Positions 53,400-64,000 of a stretch of DNA of 64,000 nt are shown here, in pieces. The notes under the pieces were generated by a model. It saw only the letters and a list, made by a program, of their open reading frames with translations, was not told the origin of the DNA and did no database searches. The DNA is taken from NCBI GenBank assembly GCA_026874595.1, contig CM049313.1:16363508-16427507 (forward strand), in the 5' to 3' direction. Position 1 is the first letter of the stretch; each line of letters starts with the position of its first letter. Source of the stretch: Sipunculus nudus. Lineage: Eukaryota > Annelida > Sipuncula > Golfingiida > Sipunculidae. A program made the translations under genes and the position numbers.

Positions 53400-55770
53400 T
53401 CAAATACGCTCTATAAGACGCCGTATTTCGATTAGCCCGCCATGCACCATTTTGCGCCACCGCCAGTCGAGTTAGGATCAAGTCGAGTTTATCAGGAGGC
53501 GCCGCCAATGATTCATTTAGCCTAAGTGAGCCGATTTTTTTGCAGCTCAATTTGGCTTGAGATAAAATTAATACAGAAAAGATCAATCTTTTACAATTAA
53601 AAATGCCAGAAACAAATGTTCAGGTTTTGTTACCTTTTTGTATCGCTGGTAGGAAACAGTGTTATGGTTTCAGTATAAACGCGCTGGCTTATGAAACCAC
53701 TAGGATAAACCATACTCGATATTCAATCACAAACTAGTTAATTATAGAGTGGATGCAATATGTCACACGCAATATAGATAACTTGTTAAAACAAAACGGG
53801 TATTTTTTAACATGGTCAAATGAATTAACTTTTAGTTCAGTTCAAGCCAACCGACATTCTGTAAGCCGAGTCGAGCCACGTAACTCAGCTTAATTACGTT
53901 ACAAAAGTCTGCCGTCTTTTTGTCCAAGCCAGCCGCATTTGTGTGGGTAACACGGCTTCGGGCTTTACGTGTGATTGTGGCATAACTAGGGTACTGCTTC
54001 TCTGATCTCGTTAACTGCAGCGAGCCAATCGATACTGTTTAAATAAATTGTTAAATAAATGTCCTAGCTCTGACACACGCACTGACAATAGTTGCTAACA
54101 TCATTAGTAAGCACACTGTTTATACTATGCTGACATAATTTTTATTAAAGTTGACAAAATGCCAGCATTAATTTTTCATAATTCCGGGACAATAGGATAG
54201 GGCAATAAATTTAGGGGGACAGCTTGGCCAACGATATTTGATGTCCGAGTGCTCACTCCTTTCCATTAATAATCCTTGGAACTGAAATATGATTGTTTGT
54301 TTGGTTGTCACTATGAATATATTATTTCTCATTGAACTGTACAAAACTGACGTGACCCTTTCTGTTTACCGACAACTTTTTCCAAACAAAGCAAGCTTAA
54401 TGATTAGTGGGGACATTATTGCGTGATTTATAATGACTTAATTCAATGACGTGAGTGCGTTTTAAGTAATTTCTCAGACATCAAATGTTCACTCAGAAAG
54501 GTCTCTGTTATCGGCTTTGAGGTGTTTCTTTCATTATTCATATTGGCATTAAGTTCTCAATAGACTGCTCAGGTGGTACAACTTGGACTGTTGAGATACT
54601 TTTGAAAAGGGATGATTTCACAATACTTTTCTTCACAATGCCCTCCGTTTGTTTTCTTCTACTGTCGGTTACAATCATTTTTTATAGAAATTATATCATT
54701 TTATGGAATAAAAGGTCATGAACATCCTGAGTTTTTATTTTAAGTCTCTCTGGGATCTGAGAGATCGAACATCTTCAAAAATTAGAAGACATTTTTCTAT
54801 TAACTTATTACGTTTCACATAATATTTTCAATCAGGAGCTAATAAGCCTTTGTGATCTATGTTTTCTGTGTTATCAAAGAAATATACGTCCACCAGTGGG
54901 GTTGAGGGGAGGTGAAAAAATTGTATAATCATGTACTGAATATGTAGGTATACCTATATATTCCGGAATGTATACTTTAACTTGTAATGTTGAACAGAAT
55001 CATGTCTCATTTATAAGTGCATTATATTATCAGTAGTAACGTAGACAGAGATGAACTTTTATTCTATCGCTGAGAAATGGTAAAGCCATCCTTCACACTG
55101 GATATCCACAAACCACGAAGTGTTAAAGGGCCGTCACAAGCGAAATGCCATTTTCCTTTACCATGATGAGACATTACTAACAAAGATACCTGTATGATCA
55201 TTGACCCTATCATGGGCTAATGATCGTTTTAAACTGTTCTGTCCTTTCCTTTGCTCATTTAAGCTGTGTTTTCATATGCGCAGGGGCGTCAATAGGGGGG
55301 GGGGGTATATATCCCCATTTTTCATAAAAGGAGGGATGGTCAATGTAATCATCCCCCTTCTATTCAGAGAATTATATTTATACGCAAGAAATGAAATATA
55401 TTTATAATTAGAATTACAGACTTTGGTTCCCTATCTCAGTTTATAATGAAGTATTATATATCTAAACCTGGTTTAAAAGTAACCAGTAGAGAAACCTTAA
55501 TTGGTTTAATACTTAACTGTACTGTACTTTGGTATATACCAATACGTTGTCCGAACATTGATAACCCTGGGTTCCACTCCGATGCGTATGGGCGTAAAAA
55601 TCGCCACAGGAGCGATTTTCATGCAAAGTGCCAGTGTGAGCTCGGGGATTCGGGGTAAAATGACGTTATTCAACCATCTTTTTGAGGGAGAGCACTAGAT
55701 CCACTCTACCACAATATTAGTCTGCCAGTTAAAACCTATCCACACAAACGCTCACATGGAAACATACCTT
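53400..55770. other. No gene recognised
   Basis: AT-rich with a G-run near 55297. Short frames only. Confidence 0.4.
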
Positions 55771-56989
55771 TATTAAACGGGTCAAAATATGAATTTTGCA
55801 AGAATTTGTTTCATGGTGGAGTTCTGTAATATAGGACCAGTTTACCAAAACTGAACTCCGTTGTTATTTTTCAAGATGGCGTCCAAGATGGCCGACAAGC
55901 CCCTCAGAAGGCGGTGAATCGTTTAGTATTTACCATAGAGTTATAATTATACTACTAGGTTTTTGGAGTCAAGAAATCCATTGGAACCAATAAAATATTA
56001 TTAGGTATTTAAATTACCGGCAAATCCAAGATTGCGTGCAAAATATCCACCAAGTCCTTAAAATGGCCTTAAATCATTCAACATTTATCGTAAGAGCTTT
56101 TATTTTTGAATCTTCTACTAGCTTTTTAGGGTCCAGAAAACCGCAGATGTCGTCCAAAATAACCGCCAAGTCCTTAAAAATGGCCATAAATCATTTATTT
56201 TTCACAATAGAGTTGTAATTTTGGTATGTACTGGTACCTTTCTTTGGTTTGTAAATTCAATGAAACTAAATAAAGCATCGCTATGTAGTCATGTGACTGG
56301 CATTTCAAAGATGGCTTAAAATGGCTACCGATAACGTTATTCACAGTCACTCCTTATATCATTGCCGTATCTTTGGTTTTATTCTTAAAAGGGTAAGGGT
56401 TGACCGGTGATCAAGAATAAAGCCTGAATCAGCTGCTAACCTATACATCTAAGACAGTAAACGAAATGACCGCCGAATAATCTTACACTAATACGGTTAG
56501 AAGCAGTTCAAAAGACAGTTCTAAGACAGTAAAATTTAGTGGAGGATAAAACAGAATGAAGGTACCCGGGGATAACAAGTAATGTTGCCATATGGTGCAA
56601 GGGATAGAATTGAATTCGAAGGTCTTGAAATACCGGTCTGTACATGAGGTCAAGCCTGGAAATCTTGGGCAAATCCATCTAATGTCCAATATGAACAGGC
56701 TCTGTCTAACATACTGGAAAACATGCTGCTAGCATATACGTACATTTATATGTAACATGCATGTGTATAACTGTTAGAGAATGTTAAAATGTTTGATCAT
56801 TCTACTTCTGTATGTTCCCTTTGCTTTGCCCTTATACTCCTTGTATTAATGTTATTATTTGTTTGATATCCCATCCCACATCACTGGCATCTTTGTAGTC
56901 TATCAAGTCCGGCGTTTACGTCTATGTGCATCATAATTATATATTGTGGGTCAGTAGCCCTGTTTTCCATCTGCATGGACAACTGTATT

Positions 56990-57960
56990 GAGCTTTGGGA
57001 TCCTCTTGATTCCACGAGTACTGCTACTTTGGAAGTTTACCACTTTTTGGCTACCATTATGCTATATCAGTGGCCCTTTTTTAATTACTTGTAAATTTGG
57101 GGGTGATTTCAACGATGGCGACATTAGCAAAGCATAGTTTTGAAAGCAATCCTTGGTCCATTCTTGCGTTCTTTCACCTCACCTGAGTTTAAGATGTTTA
57201 GGTGTTGCTTGGGAATTCTCCATACAGACGAGGTCCTTTCCACAGCAAAGCTGAGCATTTGTACTCCTGTCTCTGTGATGCACGCCAAGATCTTCTCAGA
57301 AATGGACAAAATGATATGCCTCTCTTTGATTAGCTGTCTGATGTGCTGCTCTTGGTATTAATAGTGCAAGGAAATGTGGTGTCCTTGTAATGTTGTCATA
57401 TGATCTCTTTCTCCCAGATACTTCAGAGAATGTTACGTTAAATTGCAGATCATAATGCCCTGGTAACTTTCATAACCTCCTGTAGTATGAAACAGGCGCG
57501 TATCGATGGTAGATTACTACTGGATATGATCCAGCTTCTCTGCAATGACCGCGGAAAGCCTATATATGCGTTTATGAAAGCGTTGAAATTTCTCTTATTG
57601 ATGACACTCTTCAATTTTGATTGTTTACAAGTTCCTGGTAGAGTTCCTTGGGAGGTCAGCATGCTTTCCAGACTAGTGGTTTTTTTTAATTCATCAATAT
57701 TGAATGTTCTATAGGACAAGGTTGTTTCCTGATGGACGGTGTAGTGTGCAGGGCAAGGATCTGTCTGAGCAGGCGGTGGTGCATCTTAAACTCGACTGCA
57801 TGCACAGACCTGGTTATCCTTGGGTCTTGTGTCTCGCACCCTCGGCTGATGGCTTAATAGATAAAGTTTGGATCTCAGATGCTTCCAATTTATTTTGTGT
57901 TTATCTGATCATCTGAAAGAAGTATTTGTGGGAGTCAGGTTGTTCTCTACAAAGATGATT
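56990..57960 (-). pseudogene. Decayed unidentified coding relic
   Basis: Two stretches keep protein-like composition on the - strand. 57719-57450 reads SYRTFNIDELKKTTSLESM, KSVINKRNFNAFINAY and WIISSSNLPSIRACFILQ. 57309-57124 reads ISEKILACITETGVQMLSFA, then VERTSSVWRIPKQHLNILNS. Upstream, around 57900-57720, a broken frame gives RDTRPKDNQVCACSR and DPCPAHYTVHQETT. In-frame stops and frame changes separate them. I do not recognise the family. It could be a relic of the element's own gene or a captured host fragment. Confidence 0.4.
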
Positions 57961-58559
57961 AAAACAGACCATTATCTAGAAGCATGTACTATATATACTA
58001 ATTTCTGTAGTTGGTACCGACTCTGGCATTTTAGGTTGAGCAGCAACATGCGCCCGTTTCCAAAGGAGACGGATTTCGAGATCTCCATAGACGGATGCTG
58101 GTGAGCTTTGGAGATCAGGCTCTCTTGTGTGGCAAAAGAGGTTGCAGTGATTCATCAGCTGCTCATTGATTGGAGTTTGTGAACTGATAGGTGTTAGATA
58201 TGATGGTTTAGTGCATGGCCAATTATCCCTTATGAATCTTCCTCAATATGTCCGGATTATGTTGGCTTTCAATCACGAAAGGAAAGGTTGCATCCTTCAC
58301 TTAACCTTTCCGTCTTTGAATTAAATATTATATTATGGTATAGTCTTGTAACGAAAGTGGCACAAATGTCACAAACCGGAGGATGATCAGTCGGTTGATT
58401 TTTATTACTTGCAGGGATGAATGTAGTCATCTGAAGATGGTCCAAATCTGCTGCTTTATAGAAATATGTAGCTGTAGGAGATTGAGACTATACGAGCGGT
58501 TTTCGGACCAAGTAAACTGGACACATGCAGCATTCCGTATTCCATTCAGCTAGATAATG

Positions 58560-59160
58560 GAAGTTCTAGGATGGTTATTTGCAAAACTTGAAAAAGTTTT
58601 TGACCCATTTAAAGCCAAACTGTTTGACCAAAACCTTTCATCTTGCACATATGACTCGCCCAACCATGGATGAATAACCCTGTCGATTTTGAGGTCACGG
58701 GATCAAAGGTCACGGCCACAAGACCCACTTCTTGGAAAAGCTTGTGGACCAATTTTAAGCAAAACCGTTTGACCTAAACCTTTCATCTTGATTATATATG
58801 GCTCACCCACCCATGGATGAAGAACCCAATCGATTTTTAGGTCACGGGGTCAGAAGTCACAGTCACAAGGCCTACTTCATGAAAAAGCTTGTGGACCCAT
58901 TTAAAGCCAAACCGTTTGACCAAAACCTTTCCTCTTATAAAATATAGCTCATCCGACTATGGATTAAGAACTTTATCGGTTTTGAGTTCACGGGGTCTAA
59001 GGTCACGGCCACAGCTCTCATAAGCTTGTGGACCCATTTTAGGCAAAACCTTTGACCAACACCTGTCAGTGTGTCATCTTGCTCATAAGGCTCGCCCACC
59101 CATGGATGAAGAACCCTATTTAGTCTGAGGTCACATGAGCAAAGTTCAAGGCCAGAGAGC
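58560..59160 (+). repeat. Tandem array, ~147-bp units (4 copies)
   Basis: Each unit has AAGCTTGTGGACC.ATTT, GCCAAACCGTTTGACC, ACCTTTCATCTTG, CATGGATGAAGAACCC and GAGGTCACGG. Units start about 58615, 58765, 58912 and 59045. Confidence 0.85.
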
Positions 59161-59479
59161 TGCCCTCCTCATTTTCACACTGTGTGATACACCAATTGCA
59201 ATGATGTCCCGTGCGAGGGGTGTTCCGCCTTGCGGTGCCGTTGCTCACTAACATTTTACCACTAGGAAAAAGAGTGACATTTGAGCATTTAATAGAAATG
59301 ACGTAATCGTCAGCCATTTGACGCCAATCTTTGATATGCAAGTCACATGAATACACAGCGATGCTTTTTCAGTTGATTCATAAACCAAAAAATGTATTAG
59401 TAGATGCATAAATTACTACTCAGTGATGATAAAAGGACTTGTATTTGTAAGTGACATACGTAATGATGTTTTCTGTTTA

Positions 59480-62400
59480 TTCCAATGGATTTTTGGCCCC
59501 CGAAAAAAAAACAGCAGTAGATACCAAAATACAACTCTATCATAAAAAACTATATTTATGGACTTTTTTAATAATCAAAATTGGCCGCCATCTTGGAATT
59601 TTAGTGACATAAATACGTAATGATTTTTTATAGGTTCCAATGGATTTCTAGAAACCAGATGGCTAGTTGTAGCTACCAAAATTACAACTCTACGATGAAA
59701 AATGAATGATTTATAGCCATTTTTAAGAACTCGGAGGCCGTTTTGGACGCCATCTTGGGTTATTCCCTGCCAAATATACGTAATGTTGTTCTTGTAGGTT
59801 CCAATGGATTTCTTGTCCCAAAAAACGTAGCAGTAGGTACCAAAATTACAACTCTACGATGAAAAATGAATGATTAATGGCCATTTTTAAGGACTCGGTG
59901 GCCATTTTGGACGCTTTCTGGGGTTTTCCATGACATATATACGTAATGTTGTTTTTAATGGTTCCAATGGATATCTAGAAACCAGAAAGCTAGTTGTAGC
60001 TACCAAACCTCTACGATGAAAAATGAATGATTTATGGCCATTTTTAAGAACTCAGAGGACGTTTTGGACGCCATCTTGGGTTTTCCGTGCCATAGATACG
60101 TTATGTTGTTTGTGTTGGTTCAAATGGATTTCTGGACCCCAAAAAAGTAGCAGTAGGTACCAAAATTACAACTCTACTCTAAAAATGAATGCTTAATGGC
60201 CATTTTTAAGGACTCGGTGGCCATTTTGGACGCTTTCTGGGGTTTTCCGTGACATATATACGTAATGTTGTTTTTAATGGTTCCAATGGATATCTAGAAA
60301 CCAGAAAGCAAATTGTAGCTACCAAACCTCTACGATGAAAAATGAATGATTAATGGCCATTTTTAAGAACTCAGAGGCCGTTTTGGACGCCATCTTGGGT
60401 CTTCCGTGCCATATATACGTTATGTTGTTTGTGTTGGTTCAAATGGATTTCTGGACCCCAAAAACGTAGCAGTAGGTACCAAAATTACAACTCTACGATG
60501 AAAAATGAATGATTTATGGCCATTTTTAAGAACTCAGAGGCCGTTTTGGACGCCATCTTGGGTTTTCCGTGCCATAGATACGTTATGTTGTTTGTGTTGG
60601 TTCAAATGGATTTCTGGACCCCAAAAACGTAGCAGTAGGTACCAAAATTACAACTCTACTCTAAAAATGAATGATTAATGGCCATTTTTAAGGACTCGGT
60701 GGCCATTTTGGACGCTTTCTGGGGTTTTCCGTGACATATATACGTAATGTTGTTTTTAATGGTTCCAATGGATATCTAGAAACCAGAAAGCTAGTTGTAG
60801 CTACCAAACCTCTACGATGAAAACTGAATGATTTATGGCCATTTTTAAGAACTCAGAGGCCTTTTTGGAAGCCATCTTGAGTTTTCCGTGCCATAGATAC
60901 GTTATGTTGTTTGTGTTGGTTCAAATGGATTTCTGGACCCCAAAAACGTAGCAGTAGGTACCAAAATTACAACTCTACTCTAAAAATGAATGATAAATGG
61001 CCATTTTTAAGGACTCGGTGGCCATTTTGGACGCTTTCTGGGGTTTTCCGTGACATATATACGTAATGTTGTTTTTAATGGTTCAAATGGATATCTAGAA
61101 ACCAGAAAGCTAGTTGTAGCTACCAAACCTCTACGATGAAAAATGAATGATTTATGGCCATTTTTAAGAACTCGGAGGCCGTTTTGGACGCCATCTTGGG
61201 TTTTCCGTGCCATAGATACGTTATGTTGTTTGTGTTGGTTCAAATGGATTTCTGGACCCCAAAAACGTAGCAGTAGGTACCAAAATTACAACTCTACGAT
61301 GAAAAATGAATGATTAATGGCCATTTTTAAGGACTCGGTGGCCATTTTGGACGCTTTCTGGGGTTTTCCGTGACATATATACGTAATGTTGTTTTTAATG
61401 GTTCAAATGGATATCTAGAAACCAGAAAGCTAGTTGTAGCTACCAAACCTCTACGATGAAAAATGAATGATTTATGGCCATTTTTAAGAACTCGGAGGCC
61501 GTTTTGGACGCCATCTTGGGTTTTCCGTGCCATAGATACGTTATGTTGTTTGTGTTGGTTCAAATGGATTTCTGGACCCAAAAAACGTAGCAGTAGGTAC
61601 CAAAATTACAACTCTACGATGAAAAATGAATGATTAATGGCCATTTTTAAGGACTCGGTGGCCATTTTGGACGCTTTCTGGGGTTTTCCGTGACATATAT
61701 ACGTAATGTTGTTTTTAATGGTTTCAATGGATATCTAGAAACCAGAAAGCTAGTTGTAGCTACCAAACCTCTACGATGAAAACTGAATGATTTATGGCAA
61801 TTTTAAGAACTCAGAGGCCGTTTTGGACGCCATCTTGGGTTTTCCGTGCCATAGATACTTTATGTTGTTTGTGTTGGTTCAAATGGATTTCTGGACCCCA
61901 AAAAACGTAGCAGTAGGTACCAAAATTACAACTCTACGATGAAAAATGAATGATTAATGGCCATTTTTAAGAACTCAGAGGCCGTTTTGGACGCTTTCTG
62001 GGGTTTTCCGTGACATATATACGTAATGTTGTTTTTAATGGTTTCAATGGATATCTAGAAACCAGAAAGCTAGTTGTAGCTACCAAACCTCTACGATGAA
62101 AACTGAATGATTTATGGCAATTTTAAGAACTCAGAGGCCGTTTTGGACGCCATCTTGGGTTTTCCGTGCCATAGATACTTTATGTTGTTTGTGTTGGTTC
62201 AAATGGATTTCTGGACCCCAAAAAACGTAGCAGTAGGTACCAAAATTACAACTCTACGATGAAAAATGAATGATTTATGGCCATTTTTAAGAATTCGGAG
62301 GCCATTTTGGACGCAATCTTGGGTTTTTCAGTGACACAAATACGTAATGTTGTTTTGTTGGTTCCAGTGGACTACTGGACCCCAAAAACCTAGAAGTAGA

Positions 62401-62640
62401 TACCAAAATACCAACTCTACGATGAAAAATGAATGATATATGGCCATTTTAAGGACTCGGTGGCCATTTTGGACGCCATCTGGGGTTTTTCAGTGACACA
62501 AATACGAAATGTTGTTTTGTTGGTTCCAGTGGATTTCTGGACCCCCCAAAAAACTAAAGAAGTTACCAAAATTACAACTATATGATAAAACTAAATGATT
62601 TATTGCCATCTGTGGGGCTAGGCGGCCATCATCTTAAAAA
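59480..62640 (+). repeat. Tandem array with ~160-bp monomers in ~320-bp dimers
   Basis: Monomer: ..CCAAAATTACAACTCTACG, ATGAAAAATGAATGATT, GCCATTTTTAAG, TTTTGGACGC, TTTTCCGTG. Alternating monomers differ (CCATCTTGGG vs TTTCTGGGG; CAAATGGATTTCTGGACC vs GGATATCTAGAAACC). Two 78-residue minus frames spaced exactly 320 bp (61007 and 61327) are identical, showing recent homogenisation. Not coding. Confidence 0.93.
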
Positions 62641-62784
62641 TAACAACTTTCCTGGAGTCCAGACTTGGTAAACTTTCGATATTGTTGAGCTGGACTTATA
62701 GTACAGAAAATCACTATAAAACAATTTCTTGCAATTTGTTGGGGGTTGAGCTATTTTTCCGTATTTTGACCCGTCTATATACAC

Positions 62785-63060
62785 ATTTGAGGATCGATAT
62801 TACTTTAAATAATTATGGTGTACCTACAATCAGCGAACACCTTAGTTTATCTATATATAAATAGCGTAAGGAGATTTTTGTAATTTTCCGAATCTCCTCT
62901 GATACCACCGTACGGATTGCCGTGATTTTCGACATACATATGTTCCGGTTTTGTCCGAAGAGATTCCACCCACTTTTATCTGCAATATTTGCGTTTTACG
63001 TGCATAATTAATAATTTTAATATTTGCTCCCCCGCGGGCGCCTCTTTTCTTTGTGTCTTC
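62785..63060. other. Short spacer, nothing recognised
   Basis: AT-rich with a CCCCCGCGGGCG palindrome near 63030. Confidence 0.4.
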
Positions 63061-63062
63061 GG

Positions 63063-63190
63063 GCCCGGTAACACAATGGCCATAGAGTGTGTGATGGCGG
63101 GACAGAGTTTAACTCCGGGGGCCCTATTTGGGGTTTTCTTACATTTCACAGTGACCGGCCCGAAATAATCCCCATCGGCGATCCCTTCTC
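63063..63190 (+). mobile_element. Possible tRNA-derived SINE
   Basis: GGTAACACAATGGCCATAGAG and CAGAGTTTAACTCCGGGG are placed like A and B boxes; followed by TTTCTTACATTTCACAGTGA. Weak. Confidence 0.35.
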
Positions 63191-63290
63191 AAAAGGGGGA
63201 TCTTAGAAAGAATTGTTTTGCAGGAGCCCTCTTCGTTGCCTGATATGCTTGAATGCACATCTACCGAGCCGCAGGAAATCGTGATGAATA

Positions 63291-63590
63291 GGCCGAAAAA
63301 AGGTATGGTTCTCAGACACCTTATATCAGAAACCTGTGAGGCCGGGCGATATTTTACCTATGTTTTGTTCGTTTCGATAAAAATTTCATATGATAAGGGA
63401 AAGCATGAAAATAACAGAATTGTTTTGTTATACACGCAAAAGCACATAACAAAGGAAATCTGATCAAAATTATATCATTTTATCTTCTTGAAAGATGAAA
63501 ATCAAAATGAACTTTTTTATGTGGGAGGGGGGAGTACAATTGACGCGGGCGGTGCCTGAGAACCATACCTTTAATTTTTTTTGTTCATAT
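63291..63590 (-). mobile_element. MITE family C, reverse and decayed copy
   Basis: Both ends keep the paired motif (AAAGGTATGGTTCTCAGACA at 63300, GCGGTGCCTGAGAACCATAC at 63549). The interior has TTATCTTCTTGAAAGATG, the inverse of the family interior. Confidence 0.75.
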
Positions 63591-63594
63591 ACAG

Positions 63595-64000
63595 TCGCAC
63601 TTGGTCGCACGAAGTCCAGGGCCTTGCATGTGATTGATGTCCTTGACAAATATTCACCAACACATGTAGGCCGACTATGTAACAGATTTAAAGTAAATGT
63701 TAACCTAATTGACATCGTGGTTGGTTCAGTGTGATGTGTACACGTTGGAGTGGCACCACCAAAGTTGTAAACACATAATATAGACTTTAAATGTTTTGCA
63801 AATCGAGATTTTTTCTCATTACTGCAGTTACAAATGTGTAACTCCTGTAAAATGTATATTTAATACGTTTGTACTGGTATTTGTTTCTTTTACATGCATG
63901 TGCCATCTTATTTTCAATAATGTTTATGTAATATTCTTTGTTTTTAAAGACTTTTAATTCTTTAATTCAGTATGTATGCTTATTGCGTATAAGTCATGGC
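63595..64000. other. Window end, nothing recognised
   Basis: AT-rich; no gene seen. Confidence 0.4.

Larger units (their letters stand above)
55778..62778. mobile_element. ~7-kb composite with long inverted arms
   Basis: The inverse of 55778-56345 matches 62270-62778 and the monomers before it: AAAATAACAAC, TTGGTAAACT, CAATTTCTTGCAA and TTTTGACCCGT occur in the same order at both outer ends. The left arm has about three ~160-bp monomers, the right arm about twenty. The interior is 56346-59479. Layout resembles foldback-type DNA transposons; no target duplication was defined. Confidence 0.6.

Noticed and set aside
61007-61581. Two identical ~78-residue genes
   Set aside because: They are the same frame read in successive 320-bp satellite dimers, with no gene context.
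63495-63734. 79-codon frame
   Set aside because: Runs across the end of a decayed MITE; no coding evidence.

Overview
The window looks like nuclear DNA from an intron-rich, AT-rich animal genome. Short exons (39-272 bp) with GT..AG borders are spread over long introns full of microsatellites, tRNA-derived SINEs, small inverted-repeat transposons, solo LTRs and tandem arrays. The gene content and repeat style suggest a marine protostome, most likely a lophotrochozoan such as a mollusc. That is an inference; nothing here identifies a species. No rRNA, functional tRNA, CRISPR array or bacterial-type operon was found.

Two genes can be reconstructed exon by exon. On the + strand (6365-17211), 11 coding exons join in frame into a 437-residue relative of mitochondrial 2-amino-3-ketobutyrate CoA ligase (GCAT/KBL, PLP-dependent alpha-oxoamine synthase family). 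The residue aligned with the PLP Schiff-base lysine is Asn271 and the PLP-facing histidine is Leu240, yet frame and splice sites are intact, so it looks like a preserved pseudoenzyme. On the - strand (47511 down to 27893), 11 exons encode the last 639 residues of an ionotropic glutamate receptor/IR-type channel: part of the amino-terminal domain, S1, M1, pore, M3, S2, M4 and stop. Its 5' exons were not found and may lie beyond the window.

The most unusual structure lies in the receptor gene. Directly downstream of the exon ending S1 (34244-34375), the intron holds about 2.7 kb of tandem copies of that exon's last ~45 bp plus its 5' splice site. There are roughly 48 copies, many still carrying GTAAGT on the gene's strand.

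Repeats by region: 1-6300 mixed dispersed repeats, a SINE, a MITE and a 394-bp inverted-repeat element; 6.7-7.3 kb a hAT-like insertion in intron 1 of the GCAT-like gene; 9.1-9.5 kb a TATC-type microsatellite; 19.5-22.1 kb a TA-flanked inverted-repeat element carrying a solo LTR; 36.8-38.3 kb a dead LINE; 41.6-45.8 kb three tandem arrays in a receptor intron; 48.4-49.3 kb a second solo LTR in opposite orientation; 55.8-62.8 kb a ~7-kb structure with long inverted arms, one of them expanded into a ~160/320-bp tandem array, around a decayed unidentified reading frame. All calls are by eye; no alignment or database search was run.
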